DNA from: Tilletiopsis washingtonensis
Taxonomy: Eukaryota; Basidiomycota; Exobasidiomycetes; Entylomatales
Assembly (NCBI RefSeq): GCF_003144115.1
Contig: NW_020312000.1
Span: 496,250 to 560,249, forward strand
DNA length: 64,000 bases
Direction: 5' to 3'
Shown: positions 33,903-44,812 of the stretch, one piece after another
Layout of the letters: every line of letters begins with the position of its first letter
How positions within the stretch are numbered: position 1 is the stretch's first letter
Notes under the pieces: generated by a model
What the model saw: the letters and a program-made list of their open reading frames with translations, nothing else
Database searches by the model: none
What the model was told of the DNA's origin: nothing
Made by a program: the position numbers and the translations under genes

Positions 33903-35063
33903 ATGGCAAGCACCTCTGCCGCCTCCGCCGCGGCTTCAGCACCCGCCGACCTCGCCACGCTGCTGCCCTCGCTGCTCGCCTCGCTCCGCAGCGTCAAGCT
34001 GCCCTCCTCCTCTGCCTCGCCCGCGTCGGCCGCATCGTCCGCGCGGCACTCCTTGCTCGCACTCAAGCCCGCCTTGCTGCACGAGTACACGCACGCCTTC
34101 CTTCTGCTGCAAGCCCACCGTCTGCGCGGACACTCGCTCACCGACAAGCGTGGCGACGGCCTCGTGCGCAGCCTGCTGCGGCTGCGCCTCTGCCTTGAGA
34201 AGGCCCGCCCCATCGAGGCGCGCGCAAAGAGCGGCATTGATCGCCTGCTGCGCGCCGCCGAGGCGGCCGAGAAGAAGGGAGGGCCGGACGCCGCAGATGA
34301 CGATGAGGCAGAGGACAGTGAGTTGGCACACGCACAAGCCAGAAAGTCGCACACCGGCATACGGCCGTATGCTGACTGCCAGTGCCCAGCACTCGTCTCG
34401 TTCCGCCCCAACCTCGCCGCACTGAGTGCCTCTTCGCGTCTCTCGCGGCCCGTCGAGGCGGAAGACGACGACGAAGCAAACGCCTCTTCAGGCGTCTACC
34501 GACCGCCTCGTCTGGCGCCCGTAGCATATGATGGAGAGCGCAAGGCCTCCTCTTCCCGCACTCGCAACAACGCGAGCGCTGGACGCTCACAAGCCCTGCT
34601 TGCCGACCTCACGACTGGGCTCTCGGAGAACCCGCACGAGGCCTCGTCGGGCGGCGTCGGCCTGGGCGGAGGCATTGCGAACCGCTCTGCGCGCGCGGCC
34701 GCCCTGGCGCGCGTCGAGGCGTACGAGGAGGCAAACATGACGCGCCTGGCGACGAGCGCAAAGGACGCCAAGAAGCGGCGGCGCGAAGAGGAGGCGGTGG
34801 CGCTGGGCGGCGCACGTGGCGGAGGCGCAGCTGGCCTGGAGGAGGAGTTTGGTGGCCTGCTCAACTCGCATGTACGCAAGCGCAAGGCCGACGATGCGTA
34901 CGATGGCCTCAGAGGAAGGAGAGAGAACGCGCTGGTACGCGCCAGAACGAAGAGCGAAAAGACGGGAGGCACGTTTGAAGTGCCAGATGCGCCCGGCACC
35001 AAGAGGAGCACGTTTGATAAGGCCGTCAAGCGTAATAAGCAGGCTGCACGCGGCAAGCGGTAG
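33903..35063 (+). CDS. LCP5: Sas10/C1D-family protein, Lcp5/neuroguidin (SSU processome)
   Basis: Lcp5 binds U3 snoRNP during early 18S rRNA processing. Exons 33903-34317 and 34390-35063, joined over a 72-nt intron, give 362 residues. An N-terminal helical C1D/Sas10 domain (LLALKPALLHEYTHAFLLLQ) is followed by an acidic linker. The block VYRPPRLAPVAYDGE is diagnostic for neuroguidin/Lcp5. A Lys/Arg-rich tail ends KRNKQAARGKR. The intron (GTGAGT to CCCAG) has length divisible by three and contains no stop, so the unspliced frame is also open; splicing yields DTLVSFRPNLAAL, which fits the family better. An ATG four codons upstream (33891) is also possible. Divergent from MYH1 by 203 bp. Confidence 0.88.
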   Translation: MASTSAASAAASAPADLATLLPSLLASLRSVKLPSSSASPASAASSARHSLLALKPALLHEYTHAFLLLQAHRLRGHSLTDKRGDGLVRSLLRLRLCLEKARPIEARAKSGIDRLLRAAEAAEKKGGPDAADDDEAEDSELAHAQARKSHTGIRPYADCQCPALVSFRPNLAALSASSRLSRPVEAEDDDEANASSGVYRPPRLAPVAYDGERKASSSRTRNNASAGRSQALLADLTTGLSENPHEASSGGVGLGGGIANRSARAAALARVEAYEEANMTRLATSAKDAKKRRREEEAVALGGARGGGAAGLEEEFGGLLNSHVRKRKADDAYDGLRGRRENALVRARTKSEKTGGTFEVPDAPGTKRSTFDKAVKRNKQAARGKR

Positions 35064-35140
35064 AGAAAGAGAGAGAGGTTGGGGGGGGGGGTTTTCCTCG
35101 CAATTGTATTTCCATGCCCTCCGCTGCGCACTGTCGTGTC

Positions 35141-36804
35141 TCAAGCTTGAGTCTCGCCCACGAACCGCCTCCAATTGCGTTGCAACGCCTCCGCTCCAAG
35201 ACGATAGCGTCCCTCCTCGCTTGTATCCTTCGGCAACGGCCCTGTAAGTTCCTCTCCCTGCGCATCGACGAGCAGTCGACACACGGCCCACGTGCGCGCC
35301 GCGAGGCCAGCGGCACTGTGCCAATCTGACTCGATGAGCACGCGTTGGGGATCGGCAACGGAGAGCTGCGAGTGGAAGGCTTGCTGTCGCAGATTGATGG
35401 TGCTGCGGGAGACCACAGGCGAGAGCGTCAGTGACGCCTCGTGTGTGCCGAGTGGCGCACGCCCTCACGTGGAGAAGGAGGCATAGACGTTCTGATGCTT
35501 CTCCTAGGGCGGTATGAGAGACGCTCAGTGCCTTCTCCAGCTCGAAAAGCTTACAGACCCCGTACCTGGACTTGCTGCAGTTGCAGCGGTGACAGCGAGC
35601 AGGAATGCAGGTCTAGGTCTGCAGCGCTCGTTAGCGGAGAGGACGGCCGGGCAACTAGGCCTAGCGCATGCAACTTACTGATGTCCTCGAAGCCCGGCGG
35701 CGATGGCTTGTCATCCGCCTTGGCCGGACCCGCAGCTGCTTCGCGACTACGCGCCGCCAATTCCACAGCCCTTCTCTTGCGCTTGCTCATGCCCGCAAGC
35801 GACGGCGTCGCGCTCGGTAAGCGCTTCTTCATCTCGTCGAGCCACTGCAGAGTGGCGCCAGGGGCTTTGACAGAGTGCATGCTTACGCTGCGCCGCAGCT
35901 TCACTGCGAGCTCCACCTGTGCCGTCAGCACGCTGAGTTGATGCTCCAGCGGCGTCTTCAGGAGCGTCAGCGCTCTCGAACGACGCCCCAAGGAATGCGT
36001 CTCTTCCGCTTGTTTCTTGGCCAGTGCGGGTCCCCGAACTGCCGGATCAAGCGTATAGCCAGCGGGCGAGACGGGCAGTTGGAAGGCTCGATCGATGCCT
36101 ACCTCGCCCAGCAGGGCAGAAGGATGAGCCTCGAGATTGCCCCGCAGCGTAGCCAGCGTGTCTTGCAGCGAGACAGGCGCAGGCAGATGAGGCAGCAGCT
36201 CTTCGAGATCCGCGAGTTGTGCTTCTGTGGCGCTTGCGCCGCCGAACAAGGAGCGGTAGTGCTGCTCGGCGCTTGGCGCAGGATGCTCTAGACTGATGGT
36301 GTGCACGAACCACGGATGGTAGCCTTTGCCGTCGAGAGACGGACGTTCAGCGCGTGCATGTACCCTCGGCCCGCAATCGCAAATCCGGCCACTACGCACC
36401 AAATGCAGGCCGTACCTTGCTTCCCTTGCGGCGCACCAGGTCGGCGACGAGCGCCTGGTCGCGAGCACAGGTGCTCATCGCCACTGCCTCGCCCAGCTTG
36501 ACGTGCGCAAACTTGGCGGCGTGTGCTTCCATGTCGGCCCACGGCGAGGGGTCGTCGGTTGGGTGACAGTGCACTGCACAGAGACGTCAGGATGAAACTC
36601 TCTCGGACGATTGGACATCATCGTGCGCACCCTACAGGAGCAGAACGAGCCAGCGAGGTGCCTCTTGTCAGCCGGCGGGAGGAGGCATGTCATGCAGGCG
36701 GCACTCACGTCGACGAGCAGCTGCCACGTCCCCTCTGGCGCCTCTTGCCCGTCCGTCTCGCGCGTGTCCGCATGCTGGGCGTGCGTGCTGCTTCCCGGGC
36801 ACAT
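35141..36804 (-). CDS. SCN1: TatD-related metal-dependent hydrolase (Cut9-interacting Scn1 type)
   Basis: Exons as read: 36804-36709, 36631 (one nucleotide, hypothetical), 36573-36400, 36323-35679, 35618-35555, 35402-35141; 413 residues. Motifs: DVHCHPTDDPSPW (metal-binding HxH), AFGYHPWFVHTISLEHP, LLGEVGIDR, and SVHSVKAPGATLQWLDEMK. The end reads RVLIESDW with a metal-ligand Asp. TatD proteins are metal-dependent nucleases or amidohydrolases. Scn1 is linked to Cut9/APC in fission yeast. The splice between exon 1 (LLVD) and VHCH does not keep frame unless one extra base is inserted or an alternative donor is used (see findings). All other junctions are in frame. The gene is divergent from SNU23 (273 bp). 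Confidence 0.85.
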
Positions 36805-37077
36805 TCTGAATGGCTTCTCGGTGCGTGCTTGCTTGGAGGAGGTGAGGGAGGGGAGGGTGCCTGGGCACTGCTGACGCTGTGAGGTGGAGGCAGGCATTGC
36901 CCGAGTCCCGCGCCAGCTACAACTGCAGTTGAAGTCGCCCCGCGCCGCTGTATTCGGCACATCGTCGCGACATTCCGGCTTGTCTCTCCACCACATCCTC
37001 CCTCGTCCTCTCTTGCACTCTCGCCCAGCTCTGCCTCCATCACGCCGCCGCAGCAGCAGCCTGCACACCTCATCATC

Positions 37078-37889
37078 ATGCCGAAAGCAGCAGCAGGCGG
37101 CGGCGCCGGCGTCGGCCCGTCGCGGCGCACGTGGGACAAGCAGGAGTACATGGAAAAGGCAAAGAGCCGCGACGACGAGGACCGGGAGCGGGCAAAGGAG
37201 AACCAGGAGCGCCTGCTGAAGGGTGCGTGTGGTGTCGCACGAGGGATGAGCAGCATGCCTGCAACGCAGCTGTGTGGCTGACTCGGCAGCTTCCGCGATA
37301 CAGGCAAGAAGCCAGCGCGACGCAGAGAGGAACTGCCAAAGGCCACCGAGTCGCTCAAGGCGCGCGAGAACCCGCTTGAGCTCGACAAGAATGTCGGCAA
37401 GACACTCATGGTCGACGTGGTGGGCGAGGGAGGCGGGCGGCGCGGCCCGGGCTACTACTGCGAGATCTGCAAGCGGACGTGCAAGGACAGCATTGGCTAT
37501 CTGGACCACATCAACGGCCGCATGCGTGAGTGGCCCGTCTGCCACGCATGCACACCCACACCGCAGCGAGCTGATGCTGGGGCCCCCTCGCAGATCTGCG
37601 CCGCATCGGGCAGACTACGCAAGTGGCGCGCTCGACGCTCGACGAGGTGCGCGAGGCACTGGCACAGCTGCGCGCCGAGACGGCCGCCGGCGCTTCGCGG
37701 GCAGAGACGTACGACTTTGAGGCGCGCCTGGCAGCCATTGCACAGGCGCAGCAGGAGGAGAAGGAGCGGCGCAAGCGGCAGCGCCGCGAGGCAAAGGAGC
37801 GCAAGAAGGCAGCGCCGCTGCCGCAGACGGACGAGGACGCAGCGATGGCGGCCATGATGGGCTTCGGCTCGTTCGGCACCAAGCGGTGA
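37078..37889 (+). CDS. SNU23: U4/U6.U5 tri-snRNP zinc-finger protein Snu23 (ZMAT2)
   Basis: Snu23 joins the spliceosome at the B complex near the 5' splice site helix. Exons: 37078-37222, 37304-37525, 37594-37889; 220 residues. A basic N-terminus (RRTWDKQEYMEKAKSRDDED) is followed by a matrin-type C2H2 finger: GYYCEICKRTCKDSIGYLDH and then INGRMH. The last zinc-binding His is split over the exon 2/3 junction. A helix RSTLDEVREALAQLRAE and a long Lys/Arg/Glu coiled region follow. The size and order match ZMAT2. All junctions keep frame. Confidence 0.95.
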
Positions 37890-37966
37890 CACACAGACAA
37901 ACGACGACGCAATACCAGACTCTAGACATTAGTGTATCATTTTGGCGGGGCAAGGCCGGAGACGCT

Positions 37967-39476
37967 CTATGCGTGCACGAGGCTGAGGCTGAACTTCTCG
38001 TCGCCAATCTCCTGCTCCTCCTCCATGATGATGGCGGCGCCCTCGGGCCGCTGTGCGACGGGCATGGGCACGCGGCGGATGGCCTTCTCAAACACCTCTG
38101 GCTGCGCGGCAAAGGCCTGCTGCAGCGCCTCGCCGAGGCCCTGCTCGAAGCTGTAGAACGCATCGACGTCGTCGGTCGGCTGCAGGCCGGCCTTCTTGCG
38201 CAGCCGCTGGATGCGGTTGACGAGCTCGCGGGCGTTGAACTCCGAGACGAGCTCGGGACGCGCCTCGATGTCCAGCAGTACCACGGCGGCGCCGTCGCCG
38301 TTGTGGTCCCACTGTCCCGCGCGGCCCTCGAGGTCGACGTAGCGCAGCACCCTGAGGTCGCCCTCGACGAGCTCGACGCCCGCCACGGTGATCGTCTTGC
38401 GGTCGAGGTACTGCTTGCACTCTGCCGAGCTCACCTTTTCCAGGCCAGCCTTGACCTTGGGCATGTCCTTGCGCAGCTTGCGTCCCAGCACCGGCCAGTC
38501 GGCCTGCAGCTTGTAGCGCACGCCGCACGCGGCCTCGTCGCTCGTGTAGCGCACCTCGCGCACGTTGAGCTCCTCCTCGATGTACGACGAGAGCGACTGT
38601 GCATCCTCGAGGAAGGCGCCGTCGGCATGGTAGACGACGAGCTCCTTGAGCGGCGAGCGCAGCGGCAGGTTGTTGCGCTCGCGCAGCGTGCGCGTCAGCT
38701 CAATGACGGTCTGCAGCGCGGCGAAGCGCCGCTGGATCGCCGGGTCGAGGTACTGCTGGTTCACTGCCGGGAAGGGCAGGAAGTGCACGCTGCGGTAGTC
38801 CTGCGTGTCGTCTGCCGCCGGCGCGGGCAGGAAGGGCCGCAGGCCCTGGTAGATGTTCTCCGTCAGAAAGGGCGTGAAGCTCGACATGGTGCGGCAGAGC
38901 GTGTAGAGCGTCTCGAAGAGCGTGTTGAGCGCCGCATACGTGTCGGCCTCGCCGCCGGCGCCCTTGAGGCGCTGCCGGTTGAAGCGAATGTACCAGTTCG
39001 TCAGCTCGTCGATGAGACTGAGCAGCCGCGGCATGACGGTGTACAGGCGGTACGCCGCCATCTCGTCGCCGACCCACTGGATGAGACTGGCACAGCGCGC
39101 CAGCAGCCAGCGGTCAAAGACGTTGTCGCTCTTGGGCGCCGCGGCGTCGTAGGCAAACTCCTTGCCCGTCATCTTCTTGAGCATGGCCACCTGGCCGAGG
39201 AAGAAGCGGAAGCTGTTCAGCCACGGCAAGAAGGCCATGGCCAGCACATCCTTGACGCCCTCCTCGCGGAAGCGCAGATTCTCGCCGCGCACGACGGGCG
39301 AGTTGACGAGGTAGAGGCGCACGGCGTCGGCGCCGTACTTGTCAAAGAGGAGCGTGGGGTCGGGGTAGTTGCGCGCACTCTTGCTCATCTTCTTGCCGTC
39401 GCCGGCGAGCACGAGGCCGGTGACGATGAGATTCTTCCACGGCGCCTGGTCAAAGAGATGCGTGCCGAGGATGAGG

Positions 39477-39508
<32 letters not shown>

Positions 39509-41639
39509 GCCCTCGCAGACAAAGTCGCCCGGGAAGCCCGTCTCGAACGTGTCCTTGTTCTCGAAGGGGTAGTGCGCCTGCGCGTAGGGCATGCTGCCCG
39601 ACTCGAACCAGCAGTCGAACACCTCCTCGATGCGCCGCAGCGTGCCCTTGCCCTGCTGCGAGGGAATGGTAATGTCGTCGATGCTCTCGCGATGCAGGTC
39701 CGTGAGGCCCGTGCGCCCCGAGAGGCGCTCGAGCTCCTCGACGGAGCTGACGCAGACGACCTCCTCCATGTCCTCGCTGGCCCAGAGCGGAATGGGCGTG
39801 CCCCAGTAGCGGTTGCGGCTGACGTTCCAGTCGCGCGCATTGGCGAGCCAGTGGTCGAAGCGGCTCTCCTTGACCCACGTGGGCACCCAGTGCGTGCCGG
39901 CATTGTGCTTCTGCAGGCGCTCGCAGATGTCCTCGACGCGCACAAACCACGCCGGAATGGTGCGGTAGATGAGTGGCGTCTTGGAGCGCCAGCAGTAGGG
40001 ATACGAGTGCATGAGCGTGTTCTGCACCACCATGCGCCCCAGCGCCTTGATGTCCTTCTGGATCTGCTTGTCGGCCTCCTTGACGTTGACGCCGGCATAG
40101 TCGGGCACCTCGGCCGTGAAGCGGCCCGACTCGTCGATCGGACACGGCGGCGGGTTCTCGCGCGTGCAGATGCCGTGCTTGACGGCAATGCGGTAGTCGT
40201 CGTCGCCGAACGCCGGCGCCTGCTGCACGATGCCCGTGCCCGCATCGGCGGTGACGTACGTGTCCGAGACGACGACGAAGGCCGTGTCCTTGTACTGTGG
40301 GCGGTGTGTGTGTGAGCAGATGCAGGGCGCATCGCAGCGAACAGTGTCGCGCCTCACCTTCTCGACGAAGAACGGGAACAGCGGCTCAAACTTCCAGCCG
40401 ACCATCTCGCTGCCCTTTGCGCTGCCGACCTTCTTGAACTTGGCCTTCTTGGGGTCCTTGTACAGCGTCGTGAGGAGCTTTTCGAGGAGCCAGAAGTTCA
40501 TCTGCTTCTCCTCGTCGTACACCTTGATGTAGTCAAAGTCGGGGTGCACACAGAGCGCCAGGTTCGACGGCAGCGTCCACGGCGTCGTCGTCCACGCCAG
40601 CAGCGCCGTCTTTGGGTCGTCGACGAGCGGAAAGGAGACGGTGATGGCCGGGTCGGAGACGTCGCGGTAGTCGAGGCCGGCCTCGAAGTTGGAGAGCGGC
40701 GTGGTGCAGCCCATCGAGTAGGGCATGACCTTCATGCCGCGATACACGAGGCCCTTCTGGAAGAGCTGTCCGAAGATCCACCACACACTCTCCATGAAGG
40801 TGCGGTCGAGCGTCTTGTAGCCGCCGTCAAAGTCGATCCAGCGGCCCATGCGCTCGACCGTCTGCTTCCACTCGCCCTGGTAGCGCATGACAATGGCGCG
40901 GCACTCGGCGTTGTACGCGGCAATGCCCATCTTCATCACGTCGGCCTTGCCCGTGATGCCGAGCTTCTTGTCAATCTCGTGCTCGACGGGCAGGCCGTGG
41001 CAGTCCCAGCCGAAGCGCCGCTCGACGTGGAAGCCGCTGGCGTGGGCATGGCGCGTGACGATGTCCTGCCGCAAAGTGTGAGGCGCCGCCGCGATGTGCT
41101 GCGGCACCGCGCGCTGCTACGCACCTTGATCGTGCCGGCGAGCAGGTGGCCGTAGTGCGGCAGGCCCGTGGCGAAGGGCGGGCTGGGAGGCAGCGACGGG
41201 GCTCAGCCCTGCTGGCCCACGGCGTACGCTCGGCCACGGGCACACACTCACCCGTCGAAGAAGGTGAAGGGCTTCTTGCCCGCGCTCTGCTTGAGCGACG
41301 TCTTGAAGGCGTCGATCTGGCGCCAGTGCTCCAGCACGGCCTGCTCCTGCTCGGGGAACTTGAAGTGGCTCGTCGCTGTTGCGGATGCGATGTGAGCACG
41401 GCAGCACGAGAGATGCGGTGCTGCAGCTGACAGCAGCGGCGGGGGGCCTCGGCGAGGCAGCGCCGACAGAGACGCGCCAAGCTGTCGAGGCACCGGGCGC
41501 CCGCCGCCAGCCGGCGCTGGAGCAACGCTCGCGGCAGCCTCGCAGCGCGCGATGCAGCGCCCGAGAGCAGCGTGGCGACGCAGCCTCGCAGCAGCCTCTA
41601 CTCACGGTCATGCGCCGGGAAGGCGTCCTGGCCACTCAT
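37967..41639 (-). CDS. ILS1: Cytosolic isoleucyl-tRNA synthetase
   Basis: Charges tRNA-Ile with isoleucine. Exons: 41639-41606 (34 nt), 41375-41252, 41182-41125, 41065-40358, 40294-37967; 1083 residues, the usual length. Class I signatures: LPHYGHLLAG (HIGH, His about 62-65) and GDGKKMSKSARN (KMSKS about 609). The editing domain contains LLAWTTTPWTLPSNLALCVH and VTADAGTGIVQQAPAFGDDD. The N-terminus MSGQDAFPAHDPTSHFKFPE is spread over two small exons. The C-terminal domain ends EEQEIGDEKFSLSLVHA. No presequence, so it is the cytosolic enzyme. All junctions are in frame. Convergent with SNU23 (77 bp). Confidence 0.97.
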
Positions 41640-42402
41640 GGCGGGCGACGTGAAGGGCGGGGGCAGCGGCGGGTGCCGTGCGGGAGGCGCGGAGAAGAGA
41701 GCGCCTCGGACAGGCAGGCGGCGGCGGCTCTGCGCGACAGCTGGCGGGCAGAGAGAGGAGGGCGATTTGCTGCAGTTGGCCTGCGATGTGGTCAAGCAGA
41801 CTCAGACGCAGCGGGGTGAGGGAGAGAGGGAGGTGGGAGGCGTGGGAGGAAGCCGAGGCGGCGAGAAGCTCGAGCGCGAAGGAGCTCGAGCAGCCGACGC
41901 CGCAACTCGAAATCCAAAAAGAGCGAGGTGACTCGCCCCGAGCCGCAGAGTCGCGCTCGCGAGCGTGGGAGCAGCGAGCGCACGGCTCAGGGTGCAAGCC
42001 GCACCGCGCCGTCTTTGCCGGCCAAGCCGCATGCCGTTGGCAGGGCGTGCGCCTCCTCTTCTCGGAGCAAGAGACTTGGCTACAAGTATGCGCTGCATGC
42101 TGTGTCTGCGGGCTGTGCGAGCAAGCGAGATGTCGAGGCACGGCCGCACCGTGCGTTGGCTGGGCGTGAGCTGGGCCTCCGGCGCCGGCAACCGCGCGGC
42201 ACCCCACGCGGCCGCGGAAGACGAGGCGCGATGCGGGGAAAGGACCGCGGCCCCGCCCCGCCTGCGCTGGCGGACGGACGTGCCTTGGCGCAGCGGTTCC
42301 TGGGCCGGCTCGGATCGCTGGGGCGGGCACAAGCGCAAGCGCCTCTCAGTCTGCTCCGTCTGCTTGACTTCGCGCTGCTCCACCACCATCCCTCGCATCG
42401 CC
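41640..42402. other. Divergent promoter region, ILS1 / MCC beta
   Basis: 763 bp with no recognisable gene. It separates head-to-head genes and probably contains both promoters and leaders. Confidence 0.5.
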
Positions 42403-44650
42403 ATGTCTCTTCTGCATGCCCTGCCGCGCGCCGGCCAGCTGCTCCCTCGGCGCGCCGCACGCAGCGTCGCCACGCTCTCGCAGGCCACCTCCATCCTGCC
42501 CTCCACCATCTCCTCTGCCTCGCCCGAGTTCCAGGCCAATGCCGCCGCCATGCAGGGCCTCGTCTCGCGCCTCGACGCCCTGCACTCGCGCATCGCCCGC
42601 GGCGGCTCCGACAAGGCGCGTGCGCGGCACACGGCCAAGGGCAAGCTGCTTGCGCGCGAGCGCATCGCCGCGCTGCTCGACGCCGGCAGCCCGTTTCTCG
42701 AGCTGAGCCCCCTGGCGGGCCATGAGATGTACGGCGAAGATATCCCCGCCGCGGGCGTCGTGACGGGCATCGGCAATGTGGAGGGGTGAGTCTGGCACAT
42801 CCGACACCTCCAGCTGCACCGCCGTCGCGTCATGCTTGCCCCCGCACTCATCCTTCTCCACGCCAGTACGCCCACCCTCATCCTCGCAAACGACCCGACC
42901 GTCAAGGGCGGCTCGTACTATCCCATCACCGTCAAGAAGCATCTGCGGGCACAGCAAATCGCGCGTGAGAATCGCTTGCCGTGCGTCTACCTCGTCGAGA
43001 GTGGAGGCGCGGCACTGCCGCATCAGGCAGAGGTGTTTCCGGACGCCGATCACTTTGGCAGGATCTTCAGGGAGATGGCACAGGTGAGGCTTGCCCGGTG
43101 AAGCAAGGGAGAGGCAACGAGGGCTGATGCAGGCGCGAGAGGACAGATGAGCGCACTGGGCATCCCGCAAATCTCAGTCGTGCACGGCATCAGCGTGGCT
43201 GGCGGAGCATGTGAGTGACATGCGCTACGCGCCCAGGCGGCTGCAAGTGCACCGCGGCACGTGGCTCAGACGCACCCGACTGCGACCAGACGTGCCCGCC
43301 ATGGCAGACGAGACGATCATTGTGCGCAAGCAAGGCACCATCTTTCTCGCGGGTCCGCCCCTCGTCAAGGCGGCGCTGGGAGAGGTGGTGGATGATGAGG
43401 TGAGTCCCTGGCCATGTGCGCTTGCTGCGGGAGGAGTCGGAGGAGAGGGAGGGTGAAGGAGGGCAAAGAAGAGCTACATTCAGGTTGGACTGGCTGCCAT
43501 CGCGGCGACCCAGATGCTCACCCTCTCTGCGCAGACGCTCGGCGGCGGCGAGATGCACTCCAGCGAGTCAGGCGTGACAGACCACCTTGCCATTTCCGAC
43601 GCGCACGCCCTGGCGCTGGCACGTTCCTGCATCTCCAACCTCGGCTCCTCCTATGCTCCGCGTCCCCTCATGGCGCCTTCAGCCTTCGAAGAGCCCCTCT
43701 ATCCAGCGGCCGAACTGGACGGCATCGTCCCGGCGTCGTTGCGCCAGCCATTCGACATGCGCGATGTGATTGCGCGCATCGTGGATGGCAGCAGGTTCCA
43801 CGAGTTCAAGAAGCTCTACGGCACGACGCTCGTGTGTGGCTTTGCCAAGATTGCGGGCCAGGAGGTGGGCATCATTGGAAACAACGGCATCCGTGAGTCT
43901 GTCCCCTCTTTCTCTCGCTCTCTTTCTCCCCCTTGCGCCCCCTGGTGCTGATGCTCTCGCGTCTTGCTCTCTAGTGTTTGGCGAATCGGCAAAGAAGGCG
44001 ACGTCGTTTGTGCAGATGTGCTCTCAGCGCGGCACGCCGCTCGTCTTTCTCGTCAACGTCACTGGCTACATGGTCGGCAGCAAGGCGGAACAAGGAGGCA
44101 TCGCAAAGGACGGCGCAAAGATGGTGCGCGCCGTGGCGTGCGCCGACGTGCCCAAGTTGACGGTCATCGTGAGTTGTGCTGCTGCTTGCCGCAGAGGGAA
44201 GCGGCAAGGTTGGGGGCAAAAAGGATGCGCAGTGAGAGAGAGAGAGGCTGACTGGGGCCTGGCCTACCCTCGCCACAGGTGGGCGGAAGCTACGGCGCAG
44301 GCAACTACGGCATGAATGGCCGAGCATACCAGCCTCGCTTCCTGTGGATGTGGCCCAATGCGCGCGTGGGCGTCATGGGCGGCGACCAGCTCGAGTCGGT
44401 CATGGGCAGTGTCTCGTCGGACAAGGCGCGCATGGCCGGCCTCAAGGACAAGATCGAGGCGCAGTCGACGCCCGAATACGCAAGTGCGCGCCTCTGGGAC
44501 GACGGCGTCATTCGGCCGCAGGACACGCGAGGCGCCTTGGCTCTGGGACTGCAGGTGGCGATGGAGGGAAGGAGAAGATCCAAGGAGAGGGGAGAGGCTC
44601 ATCCGGCTTGGGATGGCAATCGACATGGACAGGGCGTATACCGCATGTAG
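42403..44650 (+). CDS. MCCB: Mitochondrial methylcrotonyl-CoA carboxylase, beta subunit
   Basis: The carboxyltransferase subunit of leucine catabolism; it moves CO2 from biotin to 3-methylcrotonyl-CoA. Exons: 42403-42785, 42867-43083, 43147-43210, 43290-43399, 43535-43892, 43975-44168, 44279-44650; 565 residues. The N-terminus ([20 protein letters not shown]) is a mitochondrial presequence. Characteristic blocks: [74 protein letters not shown] and [20 protein letters not shown]. The [16 protein letters not shown] and [17 protein letters not shown] blocks complete the biotin site. The C-terminus ends GVYRM as in the family. All junctions keep frame. Confidence 0.96.
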
Positions 44651-44812
44651 CCCCCCCAACCCTCTTTCTCAACTAAATGTCACAAATGTCTCGCTTCATG
44701 CGCTCTGAACGTCTCATGCGCGTGCAGATCAGTGCTTCATTCAAGTCATCGCATGCGTCTTGTACGTGGCCGTGACAGGGAGCCCGGCAGGTCCATCTGC
44801 GGCCCTCGACTT

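Noticed and set aside
36324-36410. A second one-base exon candidate (GAG|G|GTAC) in the next SCN1 intron
   Set aside because: Extending the exon to a GTGCGT donor at 36399 gives KVRPAFGYHPW in frame, which matches the family without any micro-exon.
37886-40315. An 809-codon open frame antisense to ILS1
   Set aside because: Shadow of the IleRS codons; no family features, and it begins in the convergent spacer.
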